Shown here piece by piece: positions 16,223 to 24,463 of a stretch of 64,000 nucleotides of DNA. Under the pieces are notes generated by a model. It saw only the letters and a program-made list of their open reading frames with translations, did no database searches and had not been told where the DNA came from. Source of the stretch: Actinacidiphila oryziradicis. Its GTDB lineage: Bacteria; Actinomycetota; Actinomycetes; Streptomycetales; Streptomycetaceae. The position numbers were made by a program, and so were the translations under genes. Each line of letters begins with the position of its first letter. Position 1 is the first letter of the stretch. The DNA lies in assembly GCF_005047355.1 (NCBI RefSeq), contig NZ_SUMC01000040.1, positions 1 through 64,000 of the forward strand, read 5' to 3'.

Positions 16223-18415
16223 ATGTCGAACACGACGGAACCGGGCGCCGGGCCCAATCGGCGCGCGCTTCTCAGAGCGGGCGCGGCGACGGTGGTGGTC
16301 GCCGCCGGAATGCGCAGCGTCACGGCCGAGGCAGTGCCGGCCGGCACCGCCCCGAAGGGGGGCGCGGCGCCCCAGCCCGGCGGACAGGACCACGGCGGTG
16401 CGAGCGGCTCCGGACACCGGGCCGCCCCCAGCGGCACGTGGGACAGGTTCAAGCTGTCGCCGGCCGCCCGCACGGTGCGGCCGGTCGCGGTGCACACCAC
16501 CACCGGCAGCATCGACAACCCCAAGTACCTGATCCAGAAATCCGGTTCGGCCCACACCCGGCTGAACGGCGCCGGCGCCTCGGTCACCCTCGACTTCGGC
16601 AAGGAGGTCGGCGGCTACGTCACCCTGACCTTCGGCGACGCCTCGGACAGCAACCAGACGATCGGCCTGACGTACTCCGAGCTGTCCACCTTCATCAGCA
16701 CCACGTCCAGCGACGGCTCCAACGGCGGCTCCAACAACGAGCCCCCGGTGACCTACGCGGTGGCGCCGGCCGGCCGGCTGAGCACCCAGACGTCGGTCCC
16801 GACCGGCGGCACCGACTCGGCCGGCACCCCGGTCAGCCAGCTGCGCGGCGGCTTCCGCTACCTGACCGTCGTCAATCAGACGGCCGGCGCCGTGGACCTC
16901 ACCGACGTCTCGCTCGACATCGTCTTCGCGCCGAACGTCGCCGACCTGCGGGCCTACCCCAACTACTTCTCCTGCGACGACGACCTGCTCACCCGCGTCT
17001 GGTACGCGGGCGCCTACACCGTGCAGACCAACATCGTGGCGAGCAACCAGGGCCGTGTGTGGGGCCCGCCGAACGTGGGCTGGAACAACGGCGCCCGGAT
17101 CGGCGAGTCCGGCGACACGGTGCTGGTCGACGGCGCCAAGCGCGACCGGACGGTGTGGCCGGGCGACCTCGGCATATCGGTGCTGACCGACTACGTCTCG
17201 CTCGGCGACATGCAGACCGTGCGGAACTCGCTGCAGACGCTCTACAACCACCAGGCGTCCAACGGCGCCCTCCCGTACGCGGGCCCGGCGGTCAACTTCA
17301 TCGGCAACTCCGACGCCTACCACCTGTGGACGCTGATCGGAACCGCCTCCTACCTCCAGTTCAGCGGCGACACCGCGTGGGCGACGGGCATCTACCCCAA
17401 GTTCAAGAAGGCCCTCGACTACATCACCGCCAAGATCGGGTCCAACGGCCTGATGAGCGTCACCGCGGCCGCCGACTGGGCCCGGGCCGACGCCGACGGT
17501 GAGAACCTCGAAGCCAACGCCATCATGTACCGGACGCTGCTCACCGCGGACACCTTCGCCCGCGCGGCTGGCGACACCGCAACGGCGGCGGCCTGCGTCA
17601 CCAAGGCCGTGGCCCTGAAGGCCGCCATCGAGGCGGGCGGCTACTGGGACGCGAGCGCCGGGCTCTACCGCGACAAGCCGGGCTCCACGCTCTACCCGCA
17701 GGACGGCAATTCGCTGGCCGTGTGGTTCGGCCTGGTGGACGACGCGACCCGGACCGCCGCCATCAGCAAGGCACTCACCGCCCGCTGGACAAAGGTCGGC
17801 GCGCTCACCCCGGAGAAGAGCGCCTCCTCCGTGCACCCCTTCCCCGGCGGCATGGAGGTGCACGCCCACTTCCAGGCGGGACTGGACAGCAATGCGCTGG
17901 ACCTGATCCGGCTGGAGTGGGGCTACATGCTCAACGCGGCCCAGGGCACGGCCAGTACGTTCTGGGAGGGCTACCGCACCGACGGCAGCTCTGACTACTC
18001 CGGGTCGTACATGAGCGCGTCCCACGGCTGGTCCACCGGACCCACCTCGGCCCTGACGTTCTACCTGCTCGGCATCGCCCCCGACGCCGACGGCGCCCCC
18101 ACCTACCGGGTCGCCCCGCACCCGGGCGGCGTGGGCCACGCCGAGGGCCAGCTGACCACCCCGGTCGGCGTGATCGCCGCGTCGTGGCAGGACCGCGGGC
18201 CCAGCGGGTTCGACCTCAGCGTCGACGCGCCCAGCGGCGCGGTCAGCGAGATCGCGGTGCCCGTGCAGGACAGCAAGAACTACGTCGTCCGGGTGGACAA
18301 CAAGACCGCCTGGGACCGTACTTCCCGCGCCTACTCGGCCCGGGTGGACGGCGGCTACATGGTCCTGACCGGCGTCCCGGCGGGCAGCCGTACGGTGACG
18401 GTCCGCAAGCGCTGA
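16223..18415 (+). CDS. Tat-exported GH78-type alpha-L-rhamnosidase (C)
   Basis: The start ATG at 16223 has GGGAG eight bases upstream. An upstream in-frame ATG at 16133 is less likely because it would place the twin-arginine signal deep in the protein. The 730-residue product opens with a Tat signal (NRRALLRAGAATVVVAAG). It shares LDFGKEVGGYVTLTF, a WYAGAYTVQTNI block, DGAKRDRTVWPGDLGI near residue 304 and STFWEGYRTDGS near 579 with rhamnosidase A. It should cut terminal rhamnose extracellularly. It lacks accessory binding modules, so it probably acts on soluble oligosaccharides, which is inference. It is monocistronic and convergent with rhamnosidase D, with hairpins between them. Confidence 0.85.
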   Translation: MSNTTEPGAGPNRRALLRAGAATVVVAAGMRSVTAEAVPAGTAPKGGAAPQPGGQDHGGASGSGHRAAPSGTWDRFKLSPAARTVRPVAVHTTTGSIDNPKYLIQKSGSAHTRLNGAGASVTLDFGKEVGGYVTLTFGDASDSNQTIGLTYSELSTFISTTSSDGSNGGSNNEPPVTYAVAPAGRLSTQTSVPTGGTDSAGTPVSQLRGGFRYLTVVNQTAGAVDLTDVSLDIVFAPNVADLRAYPNYFSCDDDLLTRVWYAGAYTVQTNIVASNQGRVWGPPNVGWNNGARIGESGDTVLVDGAKRDRTVWPGDLGISVLTDYVSLGDMQTVRNSLQTLYNHQASNGALPYAGPAVNFIGNSDAYHLWTLIGTASYLQFSGDTAWATGIYPKFKKALDYITAKIGSNGLMSVTAAADWARADADGENLEANAIMYRTLLTADTFARAAGDTATAAACVTKAVALKAAIEAGGYWDASAGLYRDKPGSTLYPQDGNSLAVWFGLVDDATRTAAISKALTARWTKVGALTPEKSASSVHPFPGGMEVHAHFQAGLDSNALDLIRLEWGYMLNAAQGTASTFWEGYRTDGSSDYSGSYMSASHGWSTGPTSALTFYLLGIAPDADGAPTYRVAPHPGGVGHAEGQLTTPVGVIAASWQDRGPSGFDLSVDAPSGAVSEIAVPVQDSKNYVVRVDNKTAWDRTSRAYSARVDGGYMVLTGVPAGSRTVTVRKR

Positions 18416-18448
18416 TCCGACTGCCGGTCACGGCACGGTTGAACGCCT

Positions 18449-18482
18449 CGGCGCCCAGCGGCTCTTCAGCCGCCGGGCGCCG
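18449..18482 (+). terminator. Hairpin downstream of rhamnosidase C
   Basis: A 14-base stem with one mismatch (18449-18462 with 18469-18482) encloses the loop TCTTCA, 33 bases after the stop. There is no T-run, as usual in actinomycetes. Confidence 0.7.
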
Positions 18483-18527
18483 TCGTGCTGCCTGACTCGC
18501 CCTGGAGTGAGCAATGTTGACAAACCG

Positions 18528-18562
18528 CTGCCAGCCGGTCGGACCTTCTGACCGGCCGGCAG
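18528..18562 (-). terminator. Hairpin downstream of rhamnosidase D
   Basis: A 13-base stem with one mismatch (18528-18540 with 18550-18562) lies just beyond the stop of the convergent minus-strand gene, facing the terminator of rhamnosidase C. Confidence 0.65.
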
Positions 18563-18580
18563 CGGCAGCTCAAGCAGTGC

Positions 18581-21220
18581 TCAGCGGGCCGGCCGGACCG
18601 TCACCGTGTGGGTGCCCGAGCCCAGACCCTCCAGCGTCACGTAGCCGCCGTGCAACGCGGCCTGATAGCCCGTGCCCTTCTTGCCGTTCCACACCTGGTG
18701 GCGGTCCACCTCGACGGTGACCTCACGGCCGTCGGTCGGGACCGCGACGGTGCCGCTGGTGCCGTGCGGGGCCTTGACGGTCAGCGTGAAGGAACCGTGG
18801 CCCGAGTGCTGCCAGTCGGCCGTGATCGGGCCGTGCGGGGTGGGGACCTGGCCGCGCGCCCACTCCACGGAACCGGGGCGCGGCTGCACCGACCAGTCCG
18901 CGAAGCCGGGCGAGACCGCCCGGATGCCCAGCAGTTCGTTGGTCAGCGCGGGCAGCACACCGGTGGACCAGCCGTGGGCCATCGACGTGTACGCGCCCTC
19001 GTACAGCGAGCCGTCCGGGCCGATGCCCTCCCAGTGCGTCGTCCCGGGGTCGTTGCGGTCCATCCACCCGTAGGTGCGGCGGATCTGGTCGAGCGCCGAG
19101 TCCGCCTGGTCGCTCAAGAAACGCGCGACCAGCTCCGGGTAGGAGGTGAACGCGTACACGCGCTGCGAGGCCCCGTCGAAGATCGTGTCGTTGTCCATGA
19201 AGGCGTTGCCGTACGGCAGCGCGGTGGTGGCGTCCAGGTGGGCGAGCGCGGCGGCGGCCCGGGTGGCGTCGGCCACGCCGGCCGTGATGGCGATGGAGTT
19301 GCCGTCCTGCGCGTGCCGGACCGCGCCGGTGCTGGAGTCCAGGTAGGCGCCCGCGTCGGCGTCCCACAGGTGGGCGTTGACCGCGTCGGCGACCGTACGG
19401 GCTCTGGCGGCCCACCGGTTGGCGTCGGTGCGGTGGCCCAGCAGCCGGGCGATGCTCGCGGCGTCGTTGAGCGCCTGCACGTAGTTGGCGTTGTAGTACG
19501 TGATCTGCCCGCTGCGGCCCAGGAACGCGTAGTCGCCGTACCCGGACGTGCCGTTGAGACCCTTGCTGAGCAGGCCGTCGGTGTCGGTCACAGACGGGTA
19601 CCAGCTGTCGAGGAGCTTGGTCAGCTGCGGGTAGTAGTGGGCCGCGTAACCATGGTCGCCGGTGTGCAGCACATAGTCCCAGCTGCACGTCACCCACCAC
19701 AGCGGATAGTCGAACAGCGGCAGCGTGTAGTCGTTGATCGAGGCGGGCGGGATCCAGCCGTCGGCGCGCTGGTGGTCGGCGAGGTCCGCGAGCACGTTGC
19801 GGGCCGCCGCGGCCGCGTCGGCGTGGGTGAGGTAGAGGGTGCGGGCGGACACCGCGAGGTCGCCGACGTACGGGTCGCGGTCGCGCTTGGCGCCGTCCTG
19901 GAGGACCAGCTTGCCGTCCAGGGTCGGCGAGTCGGCGCCGCGCGGGTCGATGTCGTCGGGCCGGAAGGTGTCGGTGACCAGCTCGTTGGTGTAAGCCGCG
20001 CCGTACCAGTAGCGGTTCAGCTCGTCGTCGGAGGACAGGAACCAGCCGCCGTAGGAGTCCGGGGTGCCGAGGTACGCGGTGAAGTCCAGCCATACCGCGT
20101 CGATGGCCACTTCGCCCCACGGCTGCGCAGCCGGGGCGTCGGTGGCCAGCGCGTCCAGGGTGATCTGGAGGTAGCGGAAGCCGTGCAGGCCGTCCGCGTA
20201 GACCTGGGTCCCGCTCTGGTAGCCCTTGGTGTCCTTCCAGTCGGCGCCGCCGGCCGGCACCGCGAACTGGTCGGTGCCCCCGGAGGCCACACCGGACTGG
20301 TCTGCGCGCGTGAAGTCGCTTCGGTCGGTGAGGAATTGCAGCGTCTCGGAGAAGGCGAGCCGCACGCCGGGGCTGTTACCGGACGCCGAGGCGAAGCGGA
20401 CGTGCGGGTAGCCGACCACGACCTTGCCGAAGTCCACCACGACCCGCGGGATGTCGTCGTCGGGCAGGACGCCCGGGTAGACCTCGTTGATCCGGGTGAA
20501 CTCGCCCTGCGGGGTGTTCTGGTCTGCGGTGACGTTGATCCGCACCTGCGTGGTGGAGACCGTCTTGGCGAAGGGCACCGCCTTGCGGACGGAGGTGCTG
20601 CCGGTGACGGTGGCGGCCGGCTGCCAGGCGCTGCCGTCCCAGGTCTCGACGGTGAAGTCGCTGGGCACACCGTCGGAGTTGGACAGCAGGGTGATGCCGG
20701 CGAGCGACACGGCGCCGGCCGTGGTGACGGTCAGCGTGTCCGGGTACGCGGCCATCGTGTCGTCGTTCCAGAAGGTGTCCGTGTTGCCGTCGATGGCGTT
20801 GGCGGCGTCGTAGGTGCGCGGCTGGCCGTTGTTACCGCCGTTCGGCGCGTGCGCGGAGGAGGCGGTGGCGGTGGTCCCGTCCGGCCAGCGCGGCGGCGCC
20901 AGCGGCTGCGGCCGCTTCAGTACGGTGACGCCGCCGCCCGGCTTCAGCAGCGCGTCCGCGCCGGTCACCGCGCCGCTCGTCCGCTGCACACCGGTGGGGC
21001 GTACGGTGCGGCTCGACGGGCCCTGCACGTACGACTGCCAGCTCTTCGGCGCGTGCCGCGGCGGGGCGGGATGGTGGGCGGCATCCGCGGCGGCCGGCCC
21101 GGCGGTGCCGAGGGTGAGGCCGGTGGCGGCGATCGCGGCTCCGCCGAGGCCGGCCTTCAGGATGGTGCGCCGTTGCGCCCCGGGGGTGCGGGGCTCTTCT
21201 CCGGTGGGGACGTTGGGCAT
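18581..21220 (-). CDS. Tat-exported GH78-type rhamnosidase with N-terminal discoidin module (D)
   Basis: The ATG at 21220 is preceded by GGGAG seven bases away, and an in-frame start further up lacks a site. The 879-residue product has a Tat signal (QRRTILKAGLGGAAIAATG). Residues about 118-255 are an F5/8 type C module (AIDGNTDTFWNDD, SDGVPSDFTVETWDG), clearly related to the C-terminal module of rhamnosidase B. The glycosidase part has VVDFGKVVVGYPHVRF, DGAKRDRDPYVGDLAV near 442 and TTHWEGIGPDGS near 727. The W seen before GD in A and C is Y here. The role is extracellular removal of rhamnose, with the module anchoring it to polymer. Operator-like sites lie at 21250, 21360 and 21480. Confidence 0.86.
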   Translation of the reverse strand: MPNVPTGEEPRTPGAQRRTILKAGLGGAAIAATGLTLGTAGPAAADAAHHPAPPRHAPKSWQSYVQGPSSRTVRPTGVQRTSGAVTGADALLKPGGGVTVLKRPQPLAPPRWPDGTTATASSAHAPNGGNNGQPRTYDAANAIDGNTDTFWNDDTMAAYPDTLTVTTAGAVSLAGITLLSNSDGVPSDFTVETWDGSAWQPAATVTGSTSVRKAVPFAKTVSTTQVRINVTADQNTPQGEFTRINEVYPGVLPDDDIPRVVVDFGKVVVGYPHVRFASASGNSPGVRLAFSETLQFLTDRSDFTRADQSGVASGGTDQFAVPAGGADWKDTKGYQSGTQVYADGLHGFRYLQITLDALATDAPAAQPWGEVAIDAVWLDFTAYLGTPDSYGGWFLSSDDELNRYWYGAAYTNELVTDTFRPDDIDPRGADSPTLDGKLVLQDGAKRDRDPYVGDLAVSARTLYLTHADAAAAARNVLADLADHQRADGWIPPASINDYTLPLFDYPLWWVTCSWDYVLHTGDHGYAAHYYPQLTKLLDSWYPSVTDTDGLLSKGLNGTSGYGDYAFLGRSGQITYYNANYVQALNDAASIARLLGHRTDANRWAARARTVADAVNAHLWDADAGAYLDSSTGAVRHAQDGNSIAITAGVADATRAAAALAHLDATTALPYGNAFMDNDTIFDGASQRVYAFTSYPELVARFLSDQADSALDQIRRTYGWMDRNDPGTTHWEGIGPDGSLYEGAYTSMAHGWSTGVLPALTNELLGIRAVSPGFADWSVQPRPGSVEWARGQVPTPHGPITADWQHSGHGSFTLTVKAPHGTSGTVAVPTDGREVTVEVDRHQVWNGKKGTGYQAALHGGYVTLEGLGSGTHTVTVRPAR

Positions 21221-21249
21221 GTGCGACTCCCGACTGGCTCGTTGCTGCT

Positions 21250-21261
21250 TATAACGATTCA
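21250..21261 (-). promoter_or_regulatory. Operator-like site TATAACGATTCA upstream of rhamnosidase D
   Basis: Two mismatches from TGAAWCGWTTCA, with the right half perfect. It is 30 bases before the ATG. Weaker relatives TGAATCGTTACT (21360-21371) and AGAACCGATTCA (21480-21491) lie further up. Confidence 0.5.
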
Positions 21262-21793
21262 ACAGCACTTGGCGAGGAGAGACTACAAGCGCCTTCCTGC
21301 TGCGTCCAGAGTGTTGAACCGCCCAGCGATCTCCCTTTGCCGCTCGAACACCCATGGCTTGAATCGTTACTTACCCTCTCGCCACATCGGCCAGGAGAAC
21401 GTCGGCCGGATTCCGGCCCCGCACGCGGCTGACCCGAGGCCACCGCGACCGTCCGCCTCCCGGTCCACGTCCAAGAAATAGAACCGATTCAGTTAAATCC
21501 CACTACCCGGCCTTTGGCCTCTTTTGACGTCGGCCGGACACCTCACGACCCGCGCACCGCACATTCCGGGTTCGGCCCCCGACGATCACCTGCGGTCCTG
21601 ATCTGGGGTCATGCGACCAAATTCGGCGGTTTCGGAGTCCGTCGCAGGCCCAACGGAAGTCACTGCCACTCCTTTTGACGCTCCCGGTTACGGGGACGTT
21701 AGATCAGCCTTACTGCTGGTGAATGCATTCAAGCTTTGAAGCCAACGCTGCAGGAGTCCACCCCCCACTCGGAGCCTCATGAGGGCGCCCGAC

Positions 21794-21876
21794 CGATGCC
21801 AGGAGGCTCCTACGGCATCTACGTCGGCACCTCCTCCACCCAGCTGCCGCTGCGCACCCAGATCAGCATCAAGTAG
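21794..21876 (+). pseudogene. Possible GH3 beta-glucosidase C-terminal scrap
   Basis: The frame reads PMPGGSYGIYVGTSSTQLPL and ends ISIK at TAG 21874-21876. This resembles the last strands of the fibronectin-like domain that closes many GH3 enzymes. Nothing upstream is readable. It may be unrelated to the GH3 remnant at 9353-9908. Confidence 0.4.
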
Positions 21877-22041
21877 CGGCGCTCGCGGGCGGCCGGTCCG
21901 GGCCCACCAGGTCCGGGCTGCCCGCCCGCGCGTTCGCCGGGCCGCTGCCGGCGCCGCACGGCGCGGTGAACCAGGCGCTCGGCGCCGCCGGAGCGGCAGA
22001 CGTCGTGCTGACGCCCTCGGAAGTGGCGGCCCTGACAGCCC

Positions 22042-23072
22042 TTAATCGGCGTCAGCGGGCCGCAGACTGGAGCCCCGTACGACGAGTTCGGGCTGGAGCA
22101 CCACCTGCCGGTGCTGGTGGTGGCCCGACTCGTCGGCGGTCTCCTCCAGCAGCATCTCCGCGGCCAGCCGGCCCATCGCCGCGGCCGGCTGACGCACCGA
22201 GGTGAGGGGCACGGCGGCCGCGGCGGCGAACTCGATGTCGTCGTAGCCGACGACCGCCATGTCCTCGGGAACGCGGAGCCGGGCGGGGAAGACGGCCTGG
22301 AGCACGCCGAGCGCGAGCAGGTCGTTGGCGCAGAAGACGGCGCTGGGCCGGGGCACCAGACCGAGCAGGCGGGCCCCCGCGTCCCGGCCGGCGGAGACGT
22401 CCAGCCGCTCGGCCGTGATCACGGTGAGCGCGGACCGCGGCACCCCGGCTTCGTCCAGCGCGGCCAGCGCGCCGGCCCGCCGGTCCCTGACCTGCGGCCA
22501 GTCGGCGGGCCCGCCCACGTAGACGATCGAGCGGTGCCCGGCCGCGATCAGGTGCTGCACGGCGAGGCGTCCGCCCACCACGTCGTCCACCGAGACCGAG
22601 CAGACCGCGTCGTCGGCCGACACCCGGTCGACGAGGACGAACGGGATCGCCTGCCCGCGGAGCGCGTCGAGGCTGCGTCCGGTCGGATCGGCGGGGGTGA
22701 CCAGCACGCCCCGCACCCGCTGGGTGGCGAACAGCGAGAGGTACTCGGCCTCTTCGCTCTGGCTCTCCGCGCTGTTGCAGACCATCACACCGAGGCCGGC
22801 CTGCCGGGCGGCCGCTCGGCGCCGCCTGCCACGTCGACGAAGAACGGGTTGCCCATGTCGAGGACGAGCAGCGCGACCAGGCGGCTGGCGCCGGCCCGCA
22901 GATGCCGGGCGTACTCGCTCCTGACGTAGCCGAGCCGGGCGATCGCCGACTGCACCCGGGCCCTGGTCACTTCGGAGACGATCTCCGGCTGGTTGATCAC
23001 ATTGGAGACGGTGCCGACCGAGACACCGGCCTCCCGTGCCACGTCCTTGATGCCGATCCGGGGCTTCAACAT
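22042..23072 (-). pseudogene. LacI-family regulator with one-base frameshift
   Basis: The start ATG at 23072 gives MLKPRIGIKDVAREAGVSVG, a LacI helix-turn-helix, continuing to MGNPFFVDVAGGAER. There the frame breaks and the rest (ARQAGLGVMVCNSAESQSEE to the stop at 22042) is in another frame. The intact paralogue at 31977-32996 reads ERTARQTGLRVMVCNS at the same place, so a single base is missing near 22810. Length also fits: 1031 bases against an expected 1032. The effector-binding domain is otherwise complete and very like the paralogue. It is the last gene of the rhamnose import operon, so it was likely an autogenous rhamnose-responsive repressor. A sequencing error cannot be excluded from here. 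Confidence 0.8.
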
Positions 23073-23230
23073 GCGGTCCCTCCCGTCGCCCGATGGACTG
23101 CGCCCCGGTACGTCCGGCCGGTCGTGGCGCCCCCGGCCGGCCGGAGTCCTGAACGGCCGGGGGCGGACCGGCCTCCGCGAGTTGGGCTCGGAGGCCGGCA
23201 CCGGACACGGCCCGGTGGGCTTGCTGCGGC

Positions 23231-24397
23231 TCAGGCGCCCCAGCCGGCCTGCCGGCCGCCGACCCGGTCGCCGGTGATCTGCTCGGCGTATCCCGACCGG
23301 GCGTAGGCGCCCATCGGATCGGGGTCGACCCCCATCTCCTCGCGGAGTTCGGCCAGCAGCGGACGGACGTCAGTGTTGTAGGCGTCCATCAGGACGCCAT
23401 TCGCGCCGAGCACGTCACCGGCGGCCTGCGCCGCGCCGAGTGCCTCGGTGTCGACCAGCAGGGCCTTGGCGGTGGCCTCCTGGACGTTCATCACCGAACG
23501 GATCTGGCCGGGTATCTTCGGCTCGATGTTGTGGCACTGGTCGAGCATGAAGGCGATGTCGGAGTCGGCGGCCAGACCGCCGGCGTTCACCACCTCGAAC
23601 AGGATGCGGAACAGCTGGAAGGGGTCGGCCGCGCCGACGATGAGGTCGTCGTCGGCGTAGAAGCGGGAGTTGAAGTCGAAGGCGCCGAGCTTTCCCTCCC
23701 GCAGCAGGAAGGCCACGATGAACTCGATGTTGGTGCCCGGCGCGTGGTGGCCGGTGTCGACGCACACCTTCGCCCGCTCGCCCAGCTTGAGGCAGTGCGC
23801 GTACGAGGTGCCCCAGTCCGGCACGTCGGTGGTGTAGAAGGCCGGCTCGAACAGCTTGTACTCCAGGATCAGCCGCTGGTCGGCCGAGAGCCGTTCGTAC
23901 ACCGCGCTCAGCGCCTCGGCCAGGCGGTCCTGCCGGGCCCGGATGTCGTCCTGCCCAGGGTAGTTGGTGCCGTCGGAGAACCACAGTTTCAAGTCGCGCG
24001 AGCCGGTCCGGTCCATGACGTCGACGCAGGCGAAGAGGTGGTCGAGCGCCTTGCGGCGGACCGCCGGGTCTGGGTTGGTGACGCTGCCGAGCTTGTAGTC
24101 GTCGTCCTGGAAGACGTTCGCGTTGATCGTGCCCAGCTTGATGCCGACGTCCGCCGCGGCCCGGCCGAGCACCGCGTAGTCGTCGACCGCGTCCCACGGG
24201 ATGTGCAGCGCGATACTCGGCGCCACACCGGTGTGCGCGTGGACTCGTGCCGCGTCGGCGATCTTCTCGAACGGGTCGCGGGGCACGCCCTGTTGGGCGA
24301 AGACCTTGAACCTGGTGCCGGAGTTGCCGAACGCCCACGACGGCAACTCGATCTTCTGCGCGCGAAGGACGCTCTTGGCTGCCTCACGACCGGTCAT
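23231..24397 (-). CDS. rhaI: L-rhamnose isomerase, copy 1
   Basis: This 388-residue cytoplasmic TIM-barrel enzyme converts L-rhamnose to L-rhamnulose with divalent metal. Metal- and substrate-binding motifs are visible: EYKLFEPAFYTTDVPDWG, VDTGHHAPGTNIEF with its Asp and His ligands, and FDFNSRFYADDDL with the acidic cluster. It belongs to the RhaI type found in Pseudomonas and Gram-positive bacteria, not the E. coli RhaA type. It lies between the fucose-isomerase-like gene (66 bases away) and the broken lacI gene in the import operon. A second copy of the same length (33908-35074) is in the catabolic operon. Confidence 0.93.
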   Translation of the reverse strand: MTGREAAKSVLRAQKIELPSWAFGNSGTRFKVFAQQGVPRDPFEKIADAARVHAHTGVAPSIALHIPWDAVDDYAVLGRAAADVGIKLGTINANVFQDDDYKLGSVTNPDPAVRRKALDHLFACVDVMDRTGSRDLKLWFSDGTNYPGQDDIRARQDRLAEALSAVYERLSADQRLILEYKLFEPAFYTTDVPDWGTSYAHCLKLGERAKVCVDTGHHAPGTNIEFIVAFLLREGKLGAFDFNSRFYADDDLIVGAADPFQLFRILFEVVNAGGLAADSDIAFMLDQCHNIEPKIPGQIRSVMNVQEATAKALLVDTEALGAAQAAGDVLGANGVLMDAYNTDVRPLLAELREEMGVDPDPMGAYARSGYAEQITGDRVGGRQAGWGA

Positions 24398-24463
24398 GAG
24401 AGGACCTGCTTTCCAGTTCGAATTGACGGCTGCGGACGGACGCTGCGGTGGAACGGCCCGGTC

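Larger units (their letters stand above)
21221..22041. other. Control region of rhamnosidase D and degraded sequence
   Basis: The first 280 bases hold three operator-like sites. Between 21500 and 21790 I see nothing. From about 21790 a GH3-like tail is readable. Beyond it, to 22041, a short plus-strand stretch (HGAVNQALGAAGAADVVLT) could be another relic that I cannot assign. Confidence 0.4.

Noticed and set aside
16094..18139. A 681-codon minus-strand open frame opposite rhamnosidase C
   Set aside because: Antisense shadow with no domain. It would also overlap the operator region.
18608..21481. A 957-codon plus-strand open frame opposite rhamnosidase D
   Set aside because: Shadow of a real GH78 gene with signal peptide, active-site motifs and ribosome site. 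The shadow has no recognisable motif.
21877..22041. A short frame reading HGAVNQALGAAGAADVVLT
   Set aside because: It could be a protein tail but is too short and unanchored to support a call.
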